32,379 nt of DNA. Origin: Akkermansiaceae bacterium. GTDB lineage: Bacteria > Verrucomicrobiota > Verrucomicrobiia > Verrucomicrobiales > Akkermansiaceae. Position numbers and translations under genes: made by a program. Below the pieces are notes generated by a model, which worked only from the letters and a program-made list of their open reading frames with translations, did no database searches and was not told where the DNA came from. Positions 8,883 through 17,672 of the stretch are shown here, in pieces; within the stretch, counting starts at the first letter, position 1, and each line of letters opens with the position of its first letter. Location of the stretch: contig CAIKHZ010000109.1 of NCBI GenBank assembly GCA_903827375.1, positions 1 to 32,379 on the forward strand. Direction: 5' to 3'.

Positions 8883-11800
8883 TTGCCAGACTTTCCCCCC
8901 CTTACCGCCGTGCCAACCAACCAATCGTTTGTTAGAGCCCTCCTCGCCGCTCTCGCCCGCCTGTCCAGCCTGTTATTCGGTCAAATCTCATGGTCAGCTC
9001 CGCCATGGCTGGCTGGCTGCGGCCGTCGCCTGACAGCGTTGCGAGAGAGGGTCAAGGCCCATCCCCGCGCCGTCACGCTGAGCCTGTGTTTGCTGGTGGT
9101 GCTGGCCACCGGCGGTTGGCAGACATGGCGCTGGTGGGACTCGCACAAGCCCCGTACGTTTGCCTACAACGCATTGCGGGATGTTGCAGTGACGGCAGAA
9201 GCGCCCGCAGCAGTGGCTGCCGGCGCTCTAGACAAGGATCTAAAGCCGGGCCCGCTGCGGGTTAGGTTCGCCGGTGCGCCAGTCGCCCCGTTGGAGAAAA
9301 TCGGCAAGGACGCCGCGGAGGCGGTCAGTCTCACGCCCAAGACCCGCGGCAAATGGACCTGGCAAGACGGTTCCACGCTGGTGTTCCAACCAGAGGAACA
9401 TTGGCCGCCGGAGAGCCTCTTCACGGTGACCCTGCGGCCTGCGGCCTTGGCCGAGGGGCTCCACCTCGACAAGCCATCCCTAACCGTGAAGACAGCACCG
9501 TTTACCGCAGAGTTGGACGACTTTTCGTTCTATAACAGTCCGCAGGATGCCTCTGTCTATCAGGTTGTCGGCGAGCTCACACTCAGCCATCCGGTGGCGC
9601 TAAACGTCCTCCAACAGAAACTACGGTTGGAGGTGCTCGGTTCCACGCCCTTGTTCACGGCCGTCGGCCAGGGGACCCCGCTGTTCAGTGTGAGCGCCGA
9701 CCCGCTCTCCGCCCGGAGGTTTTTTGTTCGAAGTCGGCAGATCGCCGTGCCGCTCAAGGAGGACTGGGTAAAACTCACCGTGCCCGCCGGGCTGGTCTCC
9801 AGCTTGGTCGGCACTCCGTTGGCCAAGGATACGACGGCCAAGGCCCGCGTTCCTGACAAATTCAGCGGCTTGGAATTCACCGATGCCGAAACGAAAATCA
9901 TCCGCACCGACGAAGGCGAACCCCAACAATTTGTGCTCGTCACCACCAACCTCGATATCGACAGCGCCGAGGTCGCCAAGCACATCGGCCTGTGGTGGCA
10001 CAAGGGTACTTGGCTTGACTCAACCGGTAACCCCGCCTTTGCCAAGCTCGAGGACACTGCCACCAAAATCGAGCTGGTGCCGGTGGAAAACGAGGCACCT
10101 GCGGCCAAACAACATGCCTTCCGATTTATCGAACCGCGCACCAACGGGGGGCTGTGCCTGCGCGTCACACCAGGCGTGAAATCCCCCGGCGGATTCGAAA
10201 TCAACACCATCTCTGAGGAAATCCTACAGGTGCCGCCATTTCCCAAGGAAACCCGTCTGTTAGGAAAGGGCAACGTGCTGGCACTCGATGGCGAACGCAA
10301 GCTCATCGTCCAATCGCGTGGCATCGACCACCTGCGCATCACCCTCAGCCGAATCCCGGTATCCCAATTCCAACATCTCGTGTCGTTCAGCTATGGCAAA
10401 ATGGCCACCGAGACTCTGTCGAACTCCGCCATATCGGAGGACAACCTCGCCCAGAAATGGAGCCGGGTCGTCACCGTGGGGCGGCACAACGAGTGGGAGG
10501 CCATCCAATCGGTCATCGATATCTCGAAGGCCCCGCCACTCGTCACGCCGGAGCCACAACCCGGTGGCTGCGGCGTCTTCATTGTCACGGTCGAGCCCGT
10601 TAAAAAGAACAACATCAAAAAAGCTGGGGATGACATCTATTCGCGCATCGAGGAAGTCAGTGAAGCCAGGGGCGAACCATGGCACGAACAAGATAATCAG
10701 GAGTCCGACGATGCTCAGGACGGCTGGCGACGCTCCGAGGGCACGGTTTCCAAACGCCTCGTCATGGCGACCGACCTCGGGATGTTAGTGAAAGCCAGTG
10801 CCGACGGCTCTCGCGACGTCTATGTCATGGCCCTCGGTGCCGGCAAACCGGTGGCCGATGTGAAAATCCGCGCCTTGGCCTGCAATGGTACCGTGCTGGA
10901 GGCCACCCAAACCGACGCCACCGGCCACGCCCGCCTGGCCCCTTTCACGCATTGCACCGGCGAGCGCTTGCCGGTGGCGGTGCTGGCCACCAAAGGCGAC
11001 GATACCTCGTATCTGCCGCTCAACGAATACCAACTCCCTAACCTCGATTACTCGCGCTTCGAGGTGGAAGGCGTGCTCGCCTCGCGGATCAAGGCAGTGG
11101 AAGCTTTTGTCTTCACCGAACGCGGTGTCTATCGGCCCGGCGACACCCTCCACAGCGGCTTCATCGTGCGCCGCCACGACTGGCAACCCGTACTGGAAGG
11201 ATTGCCCCTCGCTATCATTCTAACTGATTCTCAAGGCCGGGATGTGGCCACCCAAAACACCCGCCTGCCATTCGATGGCTTCTTCGCCTGTGATTTTCCC
11301 CTGTCGGAAAGCGCCGCGCTCGGAACCTATCGGATCGCAGTGGACGTGCTCGACAGCGAGGGCAGACATCTGTTCCGCCTCGGCCGAGCCGCCATCCGGG
11401 TGGAGGAATTCCAACCGGACCGCATGAAAGTGAGTACCAAGCTCGACCCAGCGCCACCGGCCGGTTGGATCGATTGCAAGGCCACCGATGCGGTGGTGTC
11501 CGTGCAATCGCTTTTCGGTGAAGCCGCGCCGCAGCGCCGTGTGACCATGCGCCTCGAACTCTCACCCGCTGATTTTGGCTTCCCTCAATGGCCCAGCTTT
11601 ACTTTCTATATCGATAACGAAAAAGCCGAAAAATCTCTGGCCGGCCGCACCATCGACCTCGGCGAAACTCCTACCAATGACCAGGGCCTTGCAACCTTCA
11701 AATTGCCCTTCGACACCCTCAAGGATGCCACCTTCCGCGCCGCCGTCCTCACCGAAGCCTTCGAGCGCGAAGGAGGCCGCAGCGTGCGCAGCTCCTCCAC

Positions 11801-14800
11801 CTATCTCGTCTCGCCCTATGCCGCAGTGATCGGATGGAAGGCCGACGCCAAGCTCGACTACCTCGCCAAAGACAGCGGCAGCACACTCAAGTTGTTAGCA
11901 GTCGGACGCGATTTGAAACCCGTTGCACTCGACGGCCTGCGCCGCCGTCTCATTGAAATCCGCCAGGTTTCCGTCCTAACCAAACTCGATAACGGCAACT
12001 ATGCCTATGTTTCCACCCGAAAAGAACGCCAAATTGCCGAAGAACCGCTCAACTTGCCCGCCAGTGAAACGGACTATCAAATCCCGACCGCCAAGGCCGG
12101 AGATTTTCGAATGGAACTCATCGACGCCGACAGCGTGGTGCGTTGCGCCGTACCCTTCAGCGTAGTGGGTAAGGGCGATAACCACGCCAGCGTCGATCGC
12201 GAGGCCGAGCTTCGCATGCAGCTGTCCAAAGAGGAAGTCATGCCTGGCGGAGAAATCGAAGTGCATCTATCAGCGCCGTATGCCGGTGCCGGGCTGGTGA
12301 CCTTGGAGCGCGATCACGTGTTCGTTGCGCAGTGGTTCAAGACGACCACCAAGGAAAGCACGTTGACGATCAAGATTCCCGACGATGCCGAGGGGACCTA
12401 CTATATCAATGCGGCCTTTGTCCGCTCGACCTCCTCGCCCGAGGTGTTCCACAGTCCGCTGAGTTATGCCGCCGAGCCAGTGCGGGTGCTTGCCCCGAAA
12501 AAAACCCTGGCCTATCAACTCGACGCGCCGCGCGAGATCAGGCCGGGTAGTGAGGCCGTGTTTGGCATCACTTCTAACGAGCCGACGCGGTTGGTGATTT
12601 ACGCGGTGGACGAAGGGATTCACCAGATCACTTCCTACAAATTGCCGCAGCCTCTCGAGTTTTTCCTGCGCAAACAGGCGCTGGAAGTTCGCACCCAACA
12701 ATGGCTGGACCTGCTGCTGCCAGAGTACCGTTTTCTCAAAGGTGCCGCAGCCTTCGGTGGCGACGGCGATGCCGCACTCTCGCTGCACCTCAACCCGTTC
12801 AAACGCCGTCAGGAGCCTCCCGTTGTTTACTGGTCGGGTATCATCGATGCCGGCCCCAAACGCAGCGAGGTGAAATGGCAGGTGCCGGATTATTTCAACG
12901 GCAACCTGCGCATCATGGCGGTCGGCTGCAACGCCCGTGCCGTGGGAGCTACCGCCAGCGCCACCTTGGTCAAAGCGCCCATCATCGTGCAACCAAACGC
13001 GCCGTTGTTTGTCACACCCGGAGATGAATTCGAGGCCGCTGTCTCGGTCTTCAATCATCTGACTGTCGCCGGCGAGACGAAATTCCAGATCAGCGCCAGC
13101 GCCTCCGAGCATTTCGAAGTCATCGGCGCGGCCAGCACGTCGCTGGCGTTGGCCGACGGAAGTGAGGGCATCGCACGCTTCCGATTCCGAGCCAAGGACA
13201 AGCTCGGCGCAGCCGACTTGAAGTTCGAGGCCAGCGGCGGCGGCGAATCCGTCCGCCGCTCCACCACCCTGAGCGTTCGCCCAGCCACCCACCACCTCAC
13301 TAGCGTCACCACCGGCTGGTTCCGCAGCGGCTCGGCCGAGTTGAAGGTAAAACGCACTCTCTATCAGGAATACCGGCACACCGAGGTCACTGCCAGCATT
13401 GTGCCGCTGGGTCTTGCCCGCGGGCTGGAAGCCTACGTCCGCGAATACCCGTACGGGTGCTCAGAGCAAATAACCAGCCGCGCCATGGTCAAACTCATCG
13501 CCGCCACCGAGGCGGATTTCGCCATCGCCCCCAAGGATGCCGCTGCCGCCTTGACCTCTGCCATCAGCCAACTTGCCGCCCGCCAACGCGCAGACGGCGG
13601 ATTTGGCTATTGGTTTGCCGGTGCATCCTCGGATCTTGAATTCCACTCGCTCTATGTCCTGCACTTCCTGAGCGAAGCAAAATTGTTGGGCCACGCGCTG
13701 CCGGAACCCCTGCTGACTGGCGCTCTGAAATATGCGGCCCGCAGCGCCCGCGCCAATGTGAGTTCCATTGAAGATGCTGAGATGCAGGCGTATGCCATCT
13801 ATCTGTTGGCCCGCAACGGAACCAATCCCGCCCCTCAATTGCTCAACCTGCGAGATACCCTAACCGCAAAATTCAAGGGGCAATGGGAGTCCCGCGCCTC
13901 AGCCGCCTGGATGGCCGCCACTTATATGTTGCTCAAAAAGGACGCCGAAGCCAATAAATTGCTAGATGCCTGCATCCAGGCCAGAGCCGCCAATAAGGCT
14001 GCCAACAAGAGCGAACCCTGCTCCTACTACCGCACCCCGGCGATGGAGGACATCGGCATTTTCTACATCCAATGCCGCCATTTCCCCGAGCGTGCGAAGA
14101 AATTCGGGATCGAGGCGCTGGAACCGATCATGAAACCGCTGCGCGATCAAAGTTTCAACACGCTCGCCTGTTCTTACATGACGCTGGCCTTAAAAGCTTA
14201 TAGCGACCTGGCCCGCAGCACAGGCGTCGAGGTCTCCATTCTCGGCGCTGCGACCGGAAAACCCACCCCACAGCTGCTTGCAGGCCCCGGCCAAGGGATC
14301 CTTCATGCTACCTTCGACCCCGCCACCACTGCACTGCGTTTTGAGCGCCAACAAAAGGGCAATGGTGACATCGGCGCGTTCTATCAAGTCGTCGAGCAGG
14401 GCTACGACTCCGGCAAACCCACCGGTCCCGAGCGCAGTGGCCTCGAGGTTTCGCGCGAAATCTCCCCGCTGCACAAGGACCAGGCACTCCGTGCCGGCGA
14501 TCCGGTCGATGTGGTGCTGCGAGTGCGCAACGTATCTGGTCGAAATCTAACCAGCCTGGCGGTTGTTGATTTGCTGCCAGCCGGCTTTGAGGTGTTGGCC
14601 GGCGACTTGAAGTCTGGTGCCAACACAGTGCTAGGCACACAATTCGCCGAATTGCGCGAGGACCGCAGCCTGTTTTTCCTCGGCCTCAACGCCAACGCAG
14701 AGTGGTCCGTCAAGTATCGCATGAAAGCCGTCTGTGCCGGGTCCTTCGCTGTGCCAACTGCCATGGCCGAAGACATGTACGAGCGCGGCCTCCATGGCGT

Positions 14801-14840
14801 CTCCACTCCCGGGCGCATCACCATCGAGCCAGCCAAGTGA
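8883..14840 (+). CDS. Bacterial alpha-2-macroglobulin (thioester type)
   Basis: The protein has up to 1985 residues, somewhat longer than E. coli YfhM. A single N-terminal membrane anchor (residues about 63-80, core LSLCLLVVLATGGW) is followed by a large periplasmic region. An MG2-type segment (RGVYRPGDTLH) lies near 745 and the A2M domain (VYWSGIIDAGPKRSEVKW) near 1315. The thioester motif is intact: YPYGCSEQ with Cys1526-Ser-Glu-Gln1529, followed by the alpha-alpha barrel. The C-terminal segment ends AEDMYERGLHG...GRITI, as in relatives. Such proteins trap attacking proteases in the periplasm, often alongside penicillin-binding protein 1C; no pbpC is in this window. The start is uncertain: TTG 8883 and GTG 8910 are both possible, neither has a good ribosome-binding site, and no in-frame ATG precedes the membrane helix. 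Confidence 0.95.
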   Translation: MPDFPPLTAVPTNQSFVRALLAALARLSSLLFGQISWSAPPWLAGCGRRLTALRERVKAHPRAVTLSLCLLVVLATGGWQTWRWWDSHKPRTFAYNALRDVAVTAEAPAAVAAGALDKDLKPGPLRVRFAGAPVAPLEKIGKDAAEAVSLTPKTRGKWTWQDGSTLVFQPEEHWPPESLFTVTLRPAALAEGLHLDKPSLTVKTAPFTAELDDFSFYNSPQDASVYQVVGELTLSHPVALNVLQQKLRLEVLGSTPLFTAVGQGTPLFSVSADPLSARRFFVRSRQIAVPLKEDWVKLTVPAGLVSSLVGTPLAKDTTAKARVPDKFSGLEFTDAETKIIRTDEGEPQQFVLVTTNLDIDSAEVAKHIGLWWHKGTWLDSTGNPAFAKLEDTATKIELVPVENEAPAAKQHAFRFIEPRTNGGLCLRVTPGVKSPGGFEINTISEEILQVPPFPKETRLLGKGNVLALDGERKLIVQSRGIDHLRITLSRIPVSQFQHLVSFSYGKMATETLSNSAISEDNLAQKWSRVVTVGRHNEWEAIQSVIDISKAPPLVTPEPQPGGCGVFIVTVEPVKKNNIKKAGDDIYSRIEEVSEARGEPWHEQDNQESDDAQDGWRRSEGTVSKRLVMATDLGMLVKASADGSRDVYVMALGAGKPVADVKIRALACNGTVLEATQTDATGHARLAPFTHCTGERLPVAVLATKGDDTSYLPLNEYQLPNLDYSRFEVEGVLASRIKAVEAFVFTERGVYRPGDTLHSGFIVRRHDWQPVLEGLPLAIILTDSQGRDVATQNTRLPFDGFFACDFPLSESAALGTYRIAVDVLDSEGRHLFRLGRAAIRVEEFQPDRMKVSTKLDPAPPAGWIDCKATDAVVSVQSLFGEAAPQRRVTMRLELSPADFGFPQWPSFTFYIDNEKAEKSLAGRTIDLGETPTNDQGLATFKLPFDTLKDATFRAAVLTEAFEREGGRSVRSSSTYLVSPYAAVIGWKADAKLDYLAKDSGSTLKLLAVGRDLKPVALDGLRRRLIEIRQVSVLTKLDNGNYAYVSTRKERQIAEEPLNLPASETDYQIPTAKAGDFRMELIDADSVVRCAVPFSVVGKGDNHASVDREAELRMQLSKEEVMPGGEIEVHLSAPYAGAGLVTLERDHVFVAQWFKTTTKESTLTIKIPDDAEGTYYINAAFVRSTSSPEVFHSPLSYAAEPVRVLAPKKTLAYQLDAPREIRPGSEAVFGITSNEPTRLVIYAVDEGIHQITSYKLPQPLEFFLRKQALEVRTQQWLDLLLPEYRFLKGAAAFGGDGDAALSLHLNPFKRRQEPPVVYWSGIIDAGPKRSEVKWQVPDYFNGNLRIMAVGCNARAVGATASATLVKAPIIVQPNAPLFVTPGDEFEAAVSVFNHLTVAGETKFQISASASEHFEVIGAASTSLALADGSEGIARFRFRAKDKLGAADLKFEASGGGESVRRSTTLSVRPATHHLTSVTTGWFRSGSAELKVKRTLYQEYRHTEVTASIVPLGLARGLEAYVREYPYGCSEQITSRAMVKLIAATEADFAIAPKDAAAALTSAISQLAARQRADGGFGYWFAGASSDLEFHSLYVLHFLSEAKLLGHALPEPLLTGALKYAARSARANVSSIEDAEMQAYAIYLLARNGTNPAPQLLNLRDTLTAKFKGQWESRASAAWMAATYMLLKKDAEANKLLDACIQARAANKAANKSEPCSYYRTPAMEDIGIFYIQCRHFPERAKKFGIEALEPIMKPLRDQSFNTLACSYMTLALKAYSDLARSTGVEVSILGAATGKPTPQLLAGPGQGILHATFDPATTALRFERQQKGNGDIGAFYQVVEQGYDSGKPTGPERSGLEVSREISPLHKDQALRAGDPVDVVLRVRNVSGRNLTSLAVVDLLPAGFEVLAGDLKSGANTVLGTQFAELREDRSLFFLGLNANAEWSVKYRMKAVCAGSFAVPTAMAEDMYERGLHGVSTPGRITIEPAK

Positions 14841-15169
14841 CTCCCGCACGATTGAAGTGAGGCGACGCAGGGATGACGGGAAACGGTTTCGGGACTTGAA
14901 TCAGGCACCATGACCTATCACTGAATAAATTCTTGTCATTTATTCCGAATTGCATCACATTCCGGGCGAATCTGCTTTGATCTCATGAAAAAATATTGCA
15001 ATCTTTTCCATGTTCCAATCGAATACCCGCTGTCCAGAGAGCCAATCCTGTACTTCCAGCCATGCACACACGGGGAGAGTCCTGGTGTCACTCAGGCGCT
15101 TGCGCAGTGGCCTGCCCCTACTTGCCTCGCTCTAAACCTGATATCTAAAGCCAAAATGGAGGCAACCCG
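14841..15169. other. Intergenic region before the hydroxylase gene
   Basis: The region is about 330 bases. It includes an A+T-rich patch (about 14915-14990) that stands out from its surroundings and probably holds the promoter; a TTGTCA at 14933-14938 is a candidate -35 box, but the matching -10 is unclear. A 62-codon open frame (14985-15173) fills the second half. Confidence 0.4.
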
Positions 15170-15173
15170 ATGA
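14985..15173 (+). CDS. Doubtful 62-residue leader ORF before hydroxylase
   Basis: The frame starts at ATG 14985 (MKKYCNLFHVPIEYP) and its TGA overlaps the ATG of the hydroxylase gene in an ATGA arrangement, which is typical of translational coupling. I recognise no family, and the composition (several Pro, Cys and Gln residues) is not clearly protein-like. It may be a chance frame. The GGAGG serving the hydroxylase lies inside its 3' end. Confidence 0.2.
   Translation: MKKYCNLFHVPIEYPLSREPILYFQPCTHGESPGVTQALAQWPAPTCLALNLISKAKMEATR
15158..15162 (+). promoter_or_regulatory. Ribosome-binding site of the hydroxylase gene
   Basis: GGAGG lies seven bases before ATG 15170. It is one of the few clear Shine-Dalgarno sites in the window, and it fixes this start. 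Confidence 0.7.
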
Positions 15174-16147
15174 AGGACCAACCATTTTTCGTCCGCAACT
15201 CACGTGGGGAATGGCAACCCACGCCCTTGCCCGAGCCAGGCCCGCTGTTTGCATGGCCATGGAAGCCATGGAATGCCCTCAAGAGTCTGTGGGCGACGCT
15301 GTGGCCGTATAATTTGATATATATCGGAATGGCCGTCGTGAGTTGGCTCTATTTAACACCAGGCACGGAGGCAACGACGCACCTTCAACTCGGCTGGATT
15401 GTCACTCTGTACCTTCGAAACGCAGTGCTTTTGACTTTTGTCGCGGGTGGACTCCATCTGAGGTTGTATCTGGCGAAGGCTCAGGGAATGGATTACAAGT
15501 ATATCGACAAGTGGCTGGGCAAAGGCGACAAGAGATTTCTATTTGGAAGCCAGACGTGGGACAACATTCTATGGAACTTGACCAGCGGCTGCGTCATCTG
15601 GACGGCCTATGAAAGTATTTCTCTCTGGGCCTACTCCAACAAGATCATACCATTCCTGGATTTCCGTGAACACCCCGTGTACGGCTCGTTGATGATGCTG
15701 GCAATTATCTATATCCGCTACAGCCACTTCTTCTTCGTGCATTGGCTCATCCATTGGAAGCCGCTATACAATGCCTGCCACTATCTCCACCACAAAAATA
15801 TCAACATCGGCCCATGGTCGGGATTATCCATGCATCCGCTTGAGCACCTGTTCTATTTTTCTGGTGTCTTGATCCACTGGGTTATTCCTTCCCACCCGGT
15901 GCATGCAATCTTCCACCTGATGCATGCGGGAATCAGCCCTGCAGTGGGACACTCCGGCTTTCACAAAATTGCCACTTCCAAGGACAGGGAGTTGATTGCA
16001 GACCATTACTTCCACTACCTACACCACCGTCACTTCACCGTGAACTTCGGCGTTCAGGAAGTACCCCTTGACTGGTGGTTCCGAACCCATCACGACGGGA
16101 CACCCGAGTCTCATGCACGGATGTTAGCAGCGCGGGATAAGAAATAG
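15170..16147 (+). CDS. Fatty acid hydroxylase / sterol desaturase family protein
   Basis: The 325-residue integral membrane protein has the histidine clusters of the di-iron fatty acid hydroxylase superfamily (PF04116): HWLIH at 191-195, HYLHH at 204-208 and FHYLHHRH around 281-288. Further histidines lie in MHPLEH (221-226) and FHLMHAG. Hydrophobic segments lie at about 47-62, 76-95, 137-155 and 173-190. Members use O2 and a di-iron centre to hydroxylate or desaturate lipids such as sterols, fatty acids, sphingoid bases or carotenoids. The substrate is not evident. The start is supported by GGAGG seven bases upstream. It converges with the DUF1501 gene. Confidence 0.9.
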   Translation: MKDQPFFVRNSRGEWQPTPLPEPGPLFAWPWKPWNALKSLWATLWPYNLIYIGMAVVSWLYLTPGTEATTHLQLGWIVTLYLRNAVLLTFVAGGLHLRLYLAKAQGMDYKYIDKWLGKGDKRFLFGSQTWDNILWNLTSGCVIWTAYESISLWAYSNKIIPFLDFREHPVYGSLMMLAIIYIRYSHFFFVHWLIHWKPLYNACHYLHHKNINIGPWSGLSMHPLEHLFYFSGVLIHWVIPSHPVHAIFHLMHAGISPAVGHSGFHKIATSKDRELIADHYFHYLHHRHFTVNFGVQEVPLDWWFRTHHDGTPESHARMLAARDKK

Positions 16148-16164
16148 TCCAACGCTCGTTGGAC
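16147..16164. terminator. Hairpin between convergent genes
   Basis: GTCCAAC (16147-16153) pairs perfectly with GTTGGAC (16158-16164) around a four-base loop. It begins at the last base of the hydroxylase stop codon and lies between two convergent genes whose stops are 53 bases apart. There is no T-run on either side, so it is a possible bidirectional terminator or 3'-end stabiliser rather than a textbook one. Confidence 0.4.
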
Positions 16165-16200
16165 GCCATCTTCGCCGATATCAGGGAGTGTGCCCGATAC

Positions 16201-17661
16201 TCAGGCCAGAATGGGCTGGATCAATTCGCCGTGGACGTCGGTAAGCCGCATGTCTCGGCCTGAAAATCGCACGGTGAGCCTTTTATGGTCGATGCCCAAT
16301 AGATGCAGCATGGTGGCGTGCAGATCATGGATGGAGCACTTGTTTTCAACGGCCTTGTATCCGTATTCATCGGTGGAGCCATGGATTGTCCCACCCTTGA
16401 CTCCGCCCCCCGCCAGCCAGATCGAGTAACCAAAGGGATTGTGATCGCGTCCATCGCTGCCTTGAGCAAACGGAGTCCGGCCAAATTCGCTGGCCCAAAC
16501 CACCAGCGTCTGATCCAACAAGCCGCGTGACTTCAGATCCTTGAGCAACCCGGCAATGGGCTGATCCACGGCTAGGGCGTTCGCTTCATGCCCACGCTTC
16601 AGGTCACCGTGCTGGTCCCATCGGTCATTTCCATTCACGACCGGACAGGTGAGTTCAATAAACCGAACGCCACGTTCCACCAATCGACGGGCCACCAAGC
16701 ATTGGGCGCCGAAGGTGCGTGTGGATGAGTTCTGCGAATCCACTCCGTAAAGGTTTCGGGTTGCTTCCGATTCGCCCTTCAGATCCATCAGATCCGGCAC
16801 CGCCGACTGCATGCGGAAGGCGAGTTCATAGTTTGAAATGGCTGACTCTAACTGATCGAGTCGACCATTTCGGACGAGTCTCTCCTGATCGAGTTTGTGC
16901 ATCAAGGCAAGTTTGTTTTGCTGCAGAGCGGAGTTAGCTTCGGCGGGAGATATGTTGGCAACCGGGTTGGCTCCAGTTCGAAAAATGGACCCCTGATAGG
17001 CCGAAGGCAGAAATCCGTTGCCAAAATTTTCCAGCCCGCCCGGCGGAATCAAGCCGCCATTGAGCACGACAAAGCCCGGGAGGTTTTGGTTCTCGCTGCC
17101 CAGACCATAGCCGACCCAGGCACCCATGCTTGGACGGCCTGAGAGGCCGAGACCGGTGTGGAGGAAATAGTTTGCGTTGGTGTGCTCGGAGAAATCCGAA
17201 GTCATCGAGCGGATGAGTGCCAAATCGTCGGCGCACTGGCCGATATGGGGGAACAGGTCACTGATGGGCATTCCACATTGGCCATAGTTCTTGAACTGCC
17301 ACGGGCTAGCAAGGACGTTGCCGATGTTGTTGAACTGGGTCGGCTCCGTCTTCATCTTGAATGGCTTGCCATGTTCCTTGGTCAAGCGCGGCTTGGGGTC
17401 AAACGAATCAACCTGAGAAACCCCGCCATCCATGTAGAGAAAGATGATGTTGCGAGCCTTGGGTGGAGCCTGTGGAGGACGCGCAGCCCAGGGCGCGGTA
17501 CCCGGATCTCCAGTGGCTTTCAACGTCTCGCCAAAGGCCTTGTCGCCGAGCAGACCCCAGAGAGCCACCCCTCCAAAGCCGCTGGCGGCACGCTGAAGCA
17601 TCTCGCGCCTGGTCAATGGCGGTCGCAAAAAATTTCTGCAATGGTGTTGGATCGGACTCAT
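16201..17661 (-). CDS. DUF1501 family protein with Tat signal
   Basis: The start is taken at ATG 17661 (MSPIQHHCRNFLRPPLTRRE), giving 486 residues; an upstream ATG at 17730 would overlap the previous gene. The N-terminus carries a twin-arginine signal (LTRREMLQRAASGFGG, Arg18-Arg19), as is common in this family. The body matches DUF1501 (PF07394), which has an alkaline-phosphatase/sulfatase-like fold: IIFLYMDGGVSQVDSFDP, ASEFGRTP and GRDHNPFGYSIWLAGGG are the hallmark segments. The biochemical activity of DUF1501 proteins is not established. The gene begins 11 bases after the stop of the PSCyt1/DUF1549/DUF1553 gene, the standard partnership in Planctomycetota and Verrucomicrobiota. The pair is almost certainly one operon. 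Confidence 0.93.
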   Translation of the reverse strand: MSPIQHHCRNFLRPPLTRREMLQRAASGFGGVALWGLLGDKAFGETLKATGDPGTAPWAARPPQAPPKARNIIFLYMDGGVSQVDSFDPKPRLTKEHGKPFKMKTEPTQFNNIGNVLASPWQFKNYGQCGMPISDLFPHIGQCADDLALIRSMTSDFSEHTNANYFLHTGLGLSGRPSMGAWVGYGLGSENQNLPGFVVLNGGLIPPGGLENFGNGFLPSAYQGSIFRTGANPVANISPAEANSALQQNKLALMHKLDQERLVRNGRLDQLESAISNYELAFRMQSAVPDLMDLKGESEATRNLYGVDSQNSSTRTFGAQCLVARRLVERGVRFIELTCPVVNGNDRWDQHGDLKRGHEANALAVDQPIAGLLKDLKSRGLLDQTLVVWASEFGRTPFAQGSDGRDHNPFGYSIWLAGGGVKGGTIHGSTDEYGYKAVENKCSIHDLHATMLHLLGIDHKRLTVRFSGRDMRLTDVHGELIQPILA

Positions 17662-17672
17662 CGTTGAGCGGT

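Noticed and set aside
12270-13379. 369-codon open frame on the minus strand
   Set aside because: It is a shadow inside the alpha-2-macroglobulin gene; the plus-strand frame has clear domains and the thioester motif.
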